Positions 6,228 through 14,003 of a stretch of DNA of 14,289 nucleotides are shown here, in pieces. Under the pieces are notes generated by a model, which ran no database searches, was not told where the DNA came from, and was given only the letters and a program-made list of their open reading frames with translations. The position numbers were made by a program, and so were the translations under genes. The stretch covers positions 1 to 14,289 of the forward strand of contig JASHYZ010000411.1 in NCBI GenBank assembly GCA_030042795.1, in the 5' to 3' direction. Source of the DNA: Terriglobia bacterium. GTDB lineage: Bacteria > Acidobacteriota > Terriglobia > UBA7540. Position 1 is the first letter of the stretch, and every line of letters starts with the position of its first letter.

Positions 6228-7973
6228 ATGAACGACACCCACCCAACCTTGCCCTCCGCTCTCTGCGCCGAAATTAAAGCATTCGTCCAGTCGTTGCAGC
6301 AGCCTGTGGCGGCGGAAGAGGGCGGGGCGATCCTCCACTTTAGCGAAGGGTTGGCCGGTGATACTTCGAAAGGTGGTTGGCGTCTGGAGGTCGAATTCGG
6401 CAAGCCGTTGCTGGAATTTTGGGGTGGCGGCCGATCGATCGTGCGCCGCATCGAGCGCATCAAGCGGGACGGCAGCACACTTCTCGTGGAGGCCCGCAAG
6501 CCGGGCGGGCTTCCCGTTCGGCTTGAGATCGGTGAAGCCGAAGCACTGGCAGGCGGTGGCACGAGGCGGGAGCCAAGCGACTTAGATCGAGCGCAAGCCT
6601 CGGCAGAGGCGAAAAGATCGAGCTCCGAATCGAGCCCTGATGAGGAAAACCCGGCAGCGCGCCGGGCTCGAGTCCGGGCCGCATTCGAGCGCGAGCTTAC
6701 CGCGATGCTGGCTCGGGAATTTCCGGGCTGGCGGCTGGAGCGCGTGACGCACCGTTCCGACCGCGAACGCACCTTCTCCGGTTGCTACACGCGCGGATGG
6801 GCGTCGCGTGGACGCGAGGCTTGGGCCTTTCTTGGCCTCTCGGAGTTGGAGGGCGCCTTTGCCATCGAGAACGCCCTGGCATACGGACTGATCTGGCTGG
6901 ATTCGCTGCGCGAGCGCATCACGCCCGGTAGGATAGGCGCGAAGAGCCAGTGGCCGGTGACGGGCGGGCTCAAGCTTGTACTGCCGCCGGCCGCGGTGGC
7001 CGTCGCTGCGCATCGCACTGCCTACCTCGATCCGCAGGTCGCCGGCGTCGAGATTCTTGAGTGGACTCCTGCACAGCAATACGTGCGCGCTGTCGACCTC
7101 CGTGACTACGGCAACGTGGAGACGCGGCTTACGGCACGATGGCGAGGCGCGCGGCTGCTGGAACAGTTTCACCCGCTCGTTCAGCAGTTACTTGGTGATC
7201 TTCCGCCGGAGCGCTCGAAGCGCCTCAGAATCGTGGCGGACGCAGCGGGCGAGGCCATTTCGCTGCGTGTGGCGGGCCTGGAGCTGGCTCGCATTGAAGG
7301 CCGCTCGCCCGTGAGGGTGTATTTCGGACTCGAAGGCCAGCGTCGGCTACTACAGGACCAAGACCGCGAGGAATTCAGCCGTCTGATGACGAGAGCACTC
7401 GATATTCGACGGCCCCGCAGCGCCAACCGAACGGACCCCCTGTACCGCCTTCAACCCGAGCGCTGGCTGGAAAGCATGCTGGTGGACGACATCACTCGCC
7501 TTGACCCGGCCTTTGTTCCGGAACACGTCTATCCGCAGGTACCGGCCTTTTCGGGTCCGGCCTCGCCGGAGTTCTCACGGGGCGTGATCGACATCCTTGG
7601 CGTTACGCGTGATCCGGAGACCGGCGTCCACAGCCTGGCCGTGGTGGAACTGAAGCTCGACGAGGATCCAAACTTGCCTCTGCAGGGCCTGGACTATTGG
7701 CTGCGCGTCAAGTGGCTTGAAGATCGCGGCCAGTTCCGCGAGAGCGGTTACTTCCCGGGTCTTACGCCCTCGCCGGCGCCGCCGGTGCTTTACCTGGTGT
7801 CTCCGGCTTTCCGTTTTCACTCCACCACGGAGCGCATCTTGCGGTATTTTCAGCCTTCGATTCGCGTCGTGAAAGTCGGAATCAATCAGAACTGGCGGGA
7901 GGGCGTGAAGGTGCTCTTTAGGCGCACGCTTCAGCAGGGACGTGTTCTTGAGGAAAGCAGAGCCGGCGTGTGA
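6228..7973 (+). CDS. Uncharacterised protein with PD-(D/E)xK nuclease-like C-terminal domain
   Basis: A 581-residue protein that I do not recognise as a named family. Near the C-terminus it shows the pattern of a PD-(D/E)xK nuclease core: D455 in GVIDILGV, then after 18 residues E474-L-K476 in VVELKLDED, then Q486xxxY490, like the QxxxY motif of RecB-type nucleases. The arrangement also resembles the C-terminal domain of NucS. Residues 1-120 look like an independent alpha/beta domain, followed by a charged linker (about 125-150) and a larger middle domain of unknown type. There is no signal peptide or membrane segment, so it should be cytosolic. ATG 6228 is preferred over a GTG at 6189, which adds 13 residues with no better ribosome site. 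It lies 43 bp upstream of the DCC-LMF gene. DNA cleavage is inferred from the motif only. Confidence 0.8.
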   Translation: MNDTHPTLPSALCAEIKAFVQSLQQPVAAEEGGAILHFSEGLAGDTSKGGWRLEVEFGKPLLEFWGGGRSIVRRIERIKRDGSTLLVEARKPGGLPVRLEIGEAEALAGGGTRREPSDLDRAQASAEAKRSSSESSPDEENPAARRARVRAAFERELTAMLAREFPGWRLERVTHRSDRERTFSGCYTRGWASRGREAWAFLGLSELEGAFAIENALAYGLIWLDSLRERITPGRIGAKSQWPVTGGLKLVLPPAAVAVAAHRTAYLDPQVAGVEILEWTPAQQYVRAVDLRDYGNVETRLTARWRGARLLEQFHPLVQQLLGDLPPERSKRLRIVADAAGEAISLRVAGLELARIEGRSPVRVYFGLEGQRRLLQDQDREEFSRLMTRALDIRRPRSANRTDPLYRLQPERWLESMLVDDITRLDPAFVPEHVYPQVPAFSGPASPEFSRGVIDILGVTRDPETGVHSLAVVELKLDEDPNLPLQGLDYWLRVKWLEDRGQFRESGYFPGLTPSPAPPVLYLVSPAFRFHSTTERILRYFQPSIRVVKVGINQNWREGVKVLFRRTLQQGRVLEESRAGV

Positions 7974-8016
7974 CAGTCGCAATCGACTGGTTCTCCAAGA
8001 CAGTCTGTGATGACTT

Positions 8017-9888
8017 GTGACGAATGGTGAAAAACTAAGCAAGCCGCTTCTTCTCTTCGACGGCGATTGCGGCTTCTGCCGCTATTGGGTGGCGCGCTGG
8101 AGAATCCTGACGCGCGGTGCGGTTGACTTCGCTCCCGCGCAAACGGCCGCCTCGCGCTTCCCTCAGATTTCCAAAGAAGCCTGGTCGCGCTCCGTGCAGC
8201 TCGTCACGCCCGAGGGTGAGGTCTATTCGGGAGCCGAGGCCGTATTTCGCTCGTTGGCATATACGCCGCAACACCGCTGGGAGCTTGCAATCTACCAAGA
8301 CCTGCCCGGCGCTCGGCCTGTTTGTGAATGGGCGTACGCATTGGTAGCGGCCCATCGCAACTTCTTCTCAAAGCTCACCCGGCTAACCCTGGGGCGCGAT
8401 CCGGAGCCTCCCTCGTACGTTTTCGGCCAGTGGCTTTTCCTGCGCCTGTTGGGACTCGTCTACATGGTTGCTTTTCTATCTCTGCGCGTGCAGATTCTGG
8501 GCTTGACCGGCGCGCGCGGCATCATGCCCGCCTCGCTCTTGCTGCAGCTCGTCGAGAAGAACTTCGGTTCGGCGAGTCATCACCTCTCTCCGACGCTAGC
8601 CTGGTTCAGTGCGAGCGACGCATCTCTCAAGCTGCTCTGCAGCGGCGGGGCGCTCTTTGGTCTGCTCGTGTTTGTTGGCGTGTTGACGCGGCCCGCGCTG
8701 GTGTTGGCTTGGGCATTCTATCTTTCGATCTTCACGATAGGACGCGACTTTCTTTCGTTTCAATGGGACCTACTGCTGCTGGAAGCAGGCTTTCTCGCCA
8801 TTTTTATGGCTTCTTGGCAACCCTTCGATCTGCCGTGGCGCTCGACGCCTTTCTCCGGCAAAACCACGGTGCTTTGGCTGGGACGCTGGCTCCTGTTCCG
8901 GCTCCTGTTTCTGTCCGGCGCCGTGAAGCTTCTGAGCGGCGACTCGTCTTGGCGAAACCTCACGGCCCTCGAGTTTCACTACTGGACTCAGCCCATTCCC
9001 ACGCCGGTCGCCTGGTACGCCGCCCAACTGCCGGTTTGGTTTCAGAAGACGTCGGTCGTCGCGGTTTTCATTCTCGAACTCGGCGTTCCTTTTCTCATCT
9101 TCGCCCCGCGACGGCTGCGGAGAGCCGGTGCCTTCCTGATTGCGGGTTTCCAGTTGACGATCGCGATCACCGGAAACTACGCGTTCTTCAACCTGCTGAC
9201 CATTTTCCTTTGCGTCCTGCTGATCGATGACGCCTGCTGGCGGCGCTGGCTGCCGAAGCGCATCGTGCAGCCCGTCTTGGCCGGACCGGCCGCGCCGGAC
9301 AGCACGCGACTGGCCTCTGCCGGAAGGATTGTACGCGCGGCTCTGGCCGTAGTGATTACGGTGGTCAGTTGCACGGAAATTCTGACGACGTTTAACCAGG
9401 ATGAACTCGTACCCAGCTTTGCGCGACGGTTGGTGGAGTGGCAGTCTCCGTATGGTATTGCCAACTCCTATGGTCTCTTTGCCGTGATGACGACTTCGCG
9501 GCTCGAAATCGTTGTGGAAGGAAGTAACGATGGCCGTAACTGGCTGCCGTACGAGTTCAAATACAAGCCGGGGGAATTGGCGCGGCGTCCTCCCTGGGTG
9601 GCGCCGTATCAGCCGCGCCTGGACTGGCAGATGTGGTTTGCGGCGCTCGGAAGTTACCAGCAAAACCGCTGGTTCGCGAATCTTCTCATCCGCTTGCTCG
9701 AAGGATCGCCTGATGTGATCGCATTGCTGGAAACAAATCCCTTCCCGAACGCCCCGCCGCATTACATCAGAGCTGTGGGCTATGAGTACCACTTTACGGA
9801 TTTCGCTTCGCGCCGCGCCACCGGGGATTGGTGGCGACGCGAGCGCAAGGGATTGTATTTTCCGGTGGCAGCTCTCCGAGGGGAATAG
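8017..9888 (+). CDS. Fusion of DCC thiol-disulfide oxidoreductase domain (DUF393) to lipase maturation factor-like membrane protein
   Basis: A 623-residue protein in two parts. Residues 10 to about 120 are a DUF393/DCC domain with LLLFDGDCGFC (11-21), giving a CxxC pair C18/C21 typical of thioredoxin-like redox proteins. From about residue 130 the chain is a multi-pass membrane protein resembling lipase maturation factor (LMF1/LMF2): a membrane segment near 145-160, the family-like stretch FLSFQWDLLLLEAGFLAIF at about 246-264, further hydrophobic segments, and a soluble C-terminal region with VEGSNDGRNWLPYEFKYKPG and WFANLLIRLLEGSPDVIALL. In animals LMF1 helps lipases fold in the ER; a role in envelope-protein folding here is inference. 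The only plausible start is GTG 8017, because an in-frame TGA lies at 8011-8013; no strong Shine-Dalgarno is visible. It probably shares a transcript with the nuclease-like gene. Confidence 0.9.
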   Translation: MTNGEKLSKPLLLFDGDCGFCRYWVARWRILTRGAVDFAPAQTAASRFPQISKEAWSRSVQLVTPEGEVYSGAEAVFRSLAYTPQHRWELAIYQDLPGARPVCEWAYALVAAHRNFFSKLTRLTLGRDPEPPSYVFGQWLFLRLLGLVYMVAFLSLRVQILGLTGARGIMPASLLLQLVEKNFGSASHHLSPTLAWFSASDASLKLLCSGGALFGLLVFVGVLTRPALVLAWAFYLSIFTIGRDFLSFQWDLLLLEAGFLAIFMASWQPFDLPWRSTPFSGKTTVLWLGRWLLFRLLFLSGAVKLLSGDSSWRNLTALEFHYWTQPIPTPVAWYAAQLPVWFQKTSVVAVFILELGVPFLIFAPRRLRRAGAFLIAGFQLTIAITGNYAFFNLLTIFLCVLLIDDACWRRWLPKRIVQPVLAGPAAPDSTRLASAGRIVRAALAVVITVVSCTEILTTFNQDELVPSFARRLVEWQSPYGIANSYGLFAVMTTSRLEIVVEGSNDGRNWLPYEFKYKPGELARRPPWVAPYQPRLDWQMWFAALGSYQQNRWFANLLIRLLEGSPDVIALLETNPFPNAPPHYIRAVGYEYHFTDFASRRATGDWWRRERKGLYFPVAALRGE

Positions 9889-9980
9889 CGCTCGAGTGAC
9901 GGCGCATTCGCAAGGACCCGCGTTTGGCAAACCGCGCCGATCCCGAATGGGCTGACGCACCACAGATCGCGTAATCGTAC

Positions 9981-9986
9981 TATAAT
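9981..9986 (+). promoter_or_regulatory. Consensus -10 hexamer upstream of the second FG-GAP gene
   Basis: A perfect TATAAT lies 38 bp before the ATG at 10025, in the 136-bp gap after the DCC-LMF gene. The -35 region is poor: TGACGC at 9952-9957 would need a 23-bp spacer. If used, transcription would start just before the heptamer array at 10003-10023. Confidence 0.4.
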
Positions 9987-10002
9987 CAGGGGTTGGAGCC
10001 GA

Positions 10003-10023
10003 CTTCTGGCTTCTGATTTCTGA
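10003..10023 (+). repeat. Three YTTCTRR heptamers next to a start codon
   Basis: CTTCTGG, CTTCTGA and TTTCTGA follow one another without gaps and end one base before the ATG at 10025. They occupy the place of the Shine-Dalgarno, which is not visible here. They have the same unit and the same orientation relative to the gene as the longer array before the adenosine deaminase gene. Confidence 0.75.
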
Positions 10024-10024
10024 A

Positions 10025-11899
10025 ATGAAACTCTCCCGCCGGTTCTTTCTCGGATCTTCTGCGCTCGTCCTCGGTTCGCAGCTTGTGGAGGCGCTGGCCA
10101 CGCCGCTTTGGAAGTGGCGCAGCGCTGTGATGCTGGCCGCGTCGCCAAAGCCCACTGTGGGCGCCGCGCCGGTAACGTTTGCGGACGTGGCTAAGGAAGC
10201 CTGCCTCACCGTCACCAACGTGTGGGGCGGCGTGCAGCACAAGGACTACATTATCGAGGCGAAGGGCAGCGGCCTGGCCTTCTTCGATTACGACATGGAC
10301 GGCTGGCTCGACGTCTACCTGACCAACGGCCTGCGTCTGAACGAGACCTTTCCGCCGGGTCAAGCGCCTGCCTCTCATCTCTACAAGAACAATCGCGACG
10401 GCACGTTCACGGACGTCACAGCCAAGTCGGGCCTTGGCGTGAGCGGCTGGCAGACGGGCGTGTGTGTGGGCGACTATGACAACGACGGCTGGGACGACCT
10501 TTTCTGTTGCTTCTGGGGCCACAACATTCTGTTCCACAACAACGGCGACGGCTCCTTCGCCGACGTTACCAAGAAGGCCGGCCTGTGGGAGGACTTCGAT
10601 GAAAAGCATCCACCGCGCTGGGGTTCCGGCTGCACGTGGCTTGATTATGACCGCGACGGCCGCCTGGACTTGTTCGTCGCCAACTACATAGTCTTCGAGA
10701 AGGACAAGATCCCTGCGCCCGGACAATCGGCCTACTGCCAGTGGAAGGGTATTCCGGTGATGTGCGGTCCGAGAGGACTGCCCGGCGGATCGAACATCCT
10801 TTACCACAACAACGGCGACGGCTCCTTCACGGATGTGTCGCAGAAAGCGGGCATTTTGGCGCCCGGTCCGCGTTATTCGATCACGGCCGTCTCCTATGAT
10901 TTCGACAACGACGGCTGGCCCGACATTTATGTAGCTGTCGATTCCGAGCCCAGCATTCTATATCACAACAACCACAACGGCACGTTCACGGACGTGGCCG
11001 TGATGAACGGGTGCGCGTACAACGAGGACGGCCAAGAGCAGGCGGGGATGGGCGTGGCCGTGGCGGACTATGACTGCGACGGTTCCCTGGATCTTTTCAA
11101 GACGAATTTTTCCGACGATACTCCGGACCTTTACCACAACAACGGCGATGGCACGTTTACGGACGTGACCTTCGCCGCAGGCTTGGGATTGAACACCCAA
11201 TATGTCGGCTGGGGCTGCGGGTTTCTCGACTACGACAACGACGGTTGGTCCGACATCATGCAGATCAACGGACATGTCTATCCCGAGGTGGATAAGTCTG
11301 ACCTGGGGGTGAAGTTCAAGGAGCAGCGTCTGCTGTACCACAACCTGGGCAACGGCAAGTTTAAGGATGTCTCTGCCGAAAGCGGACCCGGAATCACCGA
11401 GCAGTATTCGAGCCGGGGCGCCGCCTTCGGCGATTACAACAATGACGGCAACGTCGACGTCCTGATCCTCAACATGAATGACCCGCCGTCCTTATTGCAC
11501 AATGAGGGCGGACACAAAAATAATTGGATCACCCTGAAGCTCGTGGGCACGCAGTGTAATCGCACCGCCATCGGCGCACGTGTGCGCGTGGTGACCGGAA
11601 AACACGCACAGATGGACGAGGTTCATTCCGGAACGAGCGTGATGTCGCAAAGCGATCTGCGGCTGCACTTCGGGATCGGACAGGCGAGCGTGATCGATCT
11701 CATCGAAGTGAAATGGCCCACGACCGGCAAGCTGGAGAAATTTACTCACGTTGAGCCCAATCAGTTCCTCACCCTCAAGGAAGGCTCGGGCATTGTCAAA
11801 ACTGAAAAAGGCCGGAGCCAAACGGCGGCGAGCCCCACTCGCACTTCAGCCCGTCTGGTTTCCGCGTCCCGCCAGCAAGGGTCGAAGCTCATCAAGTGA
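10025..11899 (+). CDS. Second exported FG-GAP/VCBS propeller protein with ASPIC/UnbV domain
   Basis: A 624-residue paralogue of the product of 2791-4542. It has a Tat-type signal (SRRFFLGSS at residues 4-12 followed by a hydrophobic stretch) and seven DxDxDG-type motifs (DYDMDG, DYDNDG, DYDRDG, DFDNDG, DYDCDG, DYDNDG, DYNNDG), separated by LYHNNGDGTFTDV-like strands, consistent with a seven-bladed propeller. The loop between the third and fourth motifs again carries two Cys (C238, C247). An ASPIC/UnbV domain covers about 498-590 (LRLHFGIG, IEVKWP). The last 30 or so residues are Ser/Thr/Arg-rich, look disordered, and are partly encoded in the overlap with the convergent HAD gene. The ATG has no Shine-Dalgarno but is preceded by three CTTCTGR-type heptamers. 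Function beyond export and probable calcium binding is unknown. Confidence 0.92.
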   Translation: MKLSRRFFLGSSALVLGSQLVEALATPLWKWRSAVMLAASPKPTVGAAPVTFADVAKEACLTVTNVWGGVQHKDYIIEAKGSGLAFFDYDMDGWLDVYLTNGLRLNETFPPGQAPASHLYKNNRDGTFTDVTAKSGLGVSGWQTGVCVGDYDNDGWDDLFCCFWGHNILFHNNGDGSFADVTKKAGLWEDFDEKHPPRWGSGCTWLDYDRDGRLDLFVANYIVFEKDKIPAPGQSAYCQWKGIPVMCGPRGLPGGSNILYHNNGDGSFTDVSQKAGILAPGPRYSITAVSYDFDNDGWPDIYVAVDSEPSILYHNNHNGTFTDVAVMNGCAYNEDGQEQAGMGVAVADYDCDGSLDLFKTNFSDDTPDLYHNNGDGTFTDVTFAAGLGLNTQYVGWGCGFLDYDNDGWSDIMQINGHVYPEVDKSDLGVKFKEQRLLYHNLGNGKFKDVSAESGPGITEQYSSRGAAFGDYNNDGNVDVLILNMNDPPSLLHNEGGHKNNWITLKLVGTQCNRTAIGARVRVVTGKHAQMDEVHSGTSVMSQSDLRLHFGIGQASVIDLIEVKWPTTGKLEKFTHVEPNQFLTLKEGSGIVKTEKGRSQTAASPTRTSARLVSASRQQGSKLIK

Positions 11900-12574
11900 C
11901 CGCAGCCTCGGGTAATCCAGCCCGTCGTCGTAAATCCCGAAGCGATCCATCAGCAGGCCCCGAATGCCCGCGCGCCGCGCTCCTCCGATGTCGGTGGCGT
12001 AAGTGTCGCCAATGAAGAGCGCTTCGGAGGGAGAAATGGCGGCCCGCTCCACGGCCATGTGGAAGATCTCAGGATGGGGCTTTTCAACGCCCACCACCGC
12101 CGAGTCCAGAATTGTGCGAAAGTACGGAGCCAATCCAATGCGATTAAGCTGCTGCTCCATGGTGCCCACCGAATTGGAAATGACGCCCAGGTAGTAGCCC
12201 GAGTCGCGCAGCCACCGAAGCGCCGGCTCTGTATCCGGAAAGACGCGGGACCAGAATTGAATATCGCGAAAACGCTCGATGACCCGCTCGGAAATACTGC
12301 CGTGTTGCTCGACTGGCACGTGAAGGCGATCCATTAAGGCGTGAAGATACTCCGTCCAGTAAAGGCGATCTACGGCCTGCGGCAGATCGCCGCTTTCGAG
12401 CAACGGCCAGAGCCATTCGTCGAACTTTTTCTTTGCCCGCCGCTCGGCGGCGTGAAAATCCGTCACTGCCGCTGGAAATCCCGCACTCGTCAACTCCTGC
12501 GCGAGTTCGTCCACGCGAGGGTAGAGGAGGGTGTTTCCAGCGTCAAAAAAGATTCCGCGAATTGTTTTTTCCAT
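11846..12574 (-). CDS. HAD-family hydrolase
   Basis: A 242-residue haloacid-dehalogenase-superfamily enzyme with a helical cap domain (about 16-100). Motif I is FFDAGNTL with nucleophile D11; motif II is VISNS with S133; motif III is K165 in VEKPHPEIF; motif IV is FIGDTYATD with D190 and D195. The residue two after the nucleophile is Gly instead of the Asp acid/base of typical phosphatases (DxD); DAGNTL or DAGGTL variants are known in REG-2/HDHD3-like members, whose substrates are mostly unknown. It is probably a cytosolic phosphatase-like hydrolase of small phosphorylated metabolites, but the substrate is not predictable. It lies 142 bp downstream of the adenosine deaminase gene on the same strand, and its 3' end overlaps the convergent FG-GAP gene by 54 bp. 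Confidence 0.9.
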   Translation of the reverse strand: MEKTIRGIFFDAGNTLLYPRVDELAQELTSAGFPAAVTDFHAAERRAKKKFDEWLWPLLESGDLPQAVDRLYWTEYLHALMDRLHVPVEQHGSISERVIERFRDIQFWSRVFPDTEPALRWLRDSGYYLGVISNSVGTMEQQLNRIGLAPYFRTILDSAVVGVEKPHPEIFHMAVERAAISPSEALFIGDTYATDIGGARRAGIRGLLMDRFGIYDDGLDYPRLRSLDELRPLLAGRGNQTG

Positions 12575-12613
12575 TGTTGTTTTGCGGCCTGCCTAAGCAG
12601 ACCGGGATTTCTC

Positions 12614-12635
12614 GCGGCGCCAAAAAGCGCGCCGC
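12614..12635. other. GC-rich hairpin between adenosine deaminase and HAD genes
   Basis: GCGGCGC (12614-12620) pairs perfectly with GCGCCGC (12629-12635) over the 8-nt loop CAAAAAGC, inside the 142-bp gap. No T-run follows in the direction of transcription, so termination is uncertain; it could be an attenuating or RNA-stabilising hairpin. Confidence 0.3.
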
Positions 12636-12716
12636 CGCTTGAAATAACAGGTTCGGACGCCGGGTCTATTCGGTCTTCGAATCGACGCGCGAGGCGCCTG
12701 TGGCTCGCGTGGCAAT

Positions 12717-13772
12717 TCAGCGGCCTGCTGACACTGCTGCGGCTGATTCCGCAGCCCGAAGAAGCTCCTCAAAAAGTGTCTGCTTCACCGCCTCGGGCGC
12801 GAAAGCCCCGCGAATCGCATTCTCTGTCAACTGGACGATCTCGTCATCTGTCAGCGCAAAATGTCTTGCCGCCAGGCTCATCTCCCGCCCGATGCTGGTG
12901 TCAAACATCGACGGATCGTCGGTGTTGATTGTCACAGGGACGCCCTCCTCAATGAACCGGCGCAAAGGATAGTCCTCGATCCTTTCGATCAAGCCAGTCG
13001 CCAGATTGCTGGTGAGGCAGGCCTCAACGGTGGTGTGACGTTCCGCCAGCAGGCGAACCACTTCGATGTCGCGCGCCGCGCTGGCGCCGTGACCAATGCG
13101 CTCAGCGCCCAATTGCTCCACGGCATCGCGCACGCTCTCCGGTCCAACGGATTCGCCCGCATGCGCGGTCAGGTGCAGGCCGAGGTCCCGAGCTTCACGG
13201 TAAACATCCGCAAAAAGGCGCGCAGGTCCGCGCACCTCGTCGCCGCCAATTCCGAAAGCCACCGCGCCCTGTTCACGGAAGCGCGCGGCATAACGCATCA
13301 CCTCGCGGACGTGCTCCACACCGAATTGCCGCACGGCGTCAAAAATCCAAGCGGCTCGCAAGCCGAGTTTGTCAGAAGCTTCCTTTGTCGCCTCCGCCAC
13401 GGCTTCGAAGACGGCATCGAGAGATTGCTTCTTCCACAGCACGACGCCGGCGGAAATCGTTACCTCGGCGTAGCGCACATTTTCCGCGCTCAGATCCTCC
13501 ATCAGGCGCGTGCTCGCCAGGGCGTAGTCCGCCGGAGTCTCTAGCAACAACGAGAGTAATTTGAACGCGTTCAAGAAATCCCCGAATTGCGGGTACCGGA
13601 ACCCTTGCTGCTCGCGCTCTCTGATCCAGTTTTCCGTCTCGTCGAGCAGGCGCCTCTTCCGTTGAGCAATCTCCCGCAACGTTGCTGGACGGATGCTGCC
13701 TTCAAGGTGGAGATGCAGCTCGACCTTGGGCAAGCGTTGGATCAGCGGTTCGGGATCGGAGGGATGGGGCAT
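12717..13772 (-). CDS. add: Adenosine deaminase family protein
   Basis: A 351-residue member of the adenosine/AMP deaminase family (zinc-dependent TIM-barrel amidohydrolases), which hydrolyses a 6-amino purine to the 6-oxo form in purine salvage. Zinc ligands and catalytic residues are all visible: H20 and H22 in VELHLHLEGS, H204 and E207 in TAHAGE, H228 in RIGHG, and D285-D286 in TINTDDP. GIGGDE (174-179) is the conserved substrate-binding loop. The length is normal. Related enzymes act on adenine or on 6-amino-6-deoxyfutalosine in the menaquinone pathway; sequence alone does not separate these, and no mqn gene is nearby. The ATG at 13772 fits the usual short N-terminus before the HLH motif, but it lacks a Shine-Dalgarno and is directly preceded by the heptamer array at 13779-13856. 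The HAD gene follows on the same strand and may be co-transcribed. Confidence 0.93.
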   Translation of the reverse strand: MPHPSDPEPLIQRLPKVELHLHLEGSIRPATLREIAQRKRRLLDETENWIREREQQGFRYPQFGDFLNAFKLLSLLLETPADYALASTRLMEDLSAENVRYAEVTISAGVVLWKKQSLDAVFEAVAEATKEASDKLGLRAAWIFDAVRQFGVEHVREVMRYAARFREQGAVAFGIGGDEVRGPARLFADVYREARDLGLHLTAHAGESVGPESVRDAVEQLGAERIGHGASAARDIEVVRLLAERHTTVEACLTSNLATGLIERIEDYPLRRFIEEGVPVTINTDDPSMFDTSIGREMSLAARHFALTDDEIVQLTENAIRGAFAPEAVKQTLFEELLRAAESAAAVSAGR

Positions 13773-13778
13773 GGAAAA

Positions 13779-13856
13779 TCAGAAGTCAGAGGCCAGAAGC
13801 TAGAAGCTAGAACTAGCAGTCAGAAGTCAGAAAGCAGAAACTAGAAGGCAGAAGAG
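13779..13856 (-). repeat. Degenerate heptamer array (YTTCTRR, about 11 units) before the adenosine deaminase gene
   Basis: Read on the minus strand this is a nearly unbroken series of 7-base units: CTTCTGC, CTTCTAG, TTTCTGC, TTTCTGA, CTTCTGA, CTGCTAG, one 6-base unit, CTTCTAG, CTTCTGG, CCTCTGA, CTTCTGA. It ends 6 bases before the ATG at 13772. The period is 7, so it is not coding. It would form most of the 5' leader of the gene. Confidence 0.85.
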
Positions 13857-14003
13857 ATTATTCCAAGAGAAACGATCACAGACTTTATGATCCTGACGTT
13901 TGTGATATACCGCCATGGCGCACTGTCACTATCACCGTGCTGAAAAGGATTCGTAAACCGATTGGAGAATTATGTGCTCCTGACCACCTTTAGTGCTGAT
14001 TAG

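Noticed and set aside
6214..6231. Mini-ORF encoding MDCAS whose TGA overlaps the ATG of the nuclease-like gene
   Set aside because: Five codons without a good ribosome site; an ATGA overlap of this size is expected by chance.
8328..9230. 300-residue plus-strand ORF inside the DCC-LMF gene
   Set aside because: It is an Arg/Ala/Ser-rich off-frame shadow of a gene with clear domain content.
8770..10242. 490-residue minus-strand ORF
   Set aside because: It is antisense to the DCC-LMF gene and the start of the second FG-GAP gene, rich in Arg and Gln with no domain motif; an effect of GC-rich codon use.
2791..11899. CRISPR-like or satellite repeat caused by recurring AACAACGGCGACGG-type sequences
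   Set aside because: These repeats encode the NNGDG strands of the FG-GAP propellers and are explained by protein structure.
13914..13955. 13-residue ORF (MAHCHYHRAEKDS) in the core between the heptamer arrays
   Set aside because: Too short to support, with no ribosome site; His/Cys content alone is not evidence.
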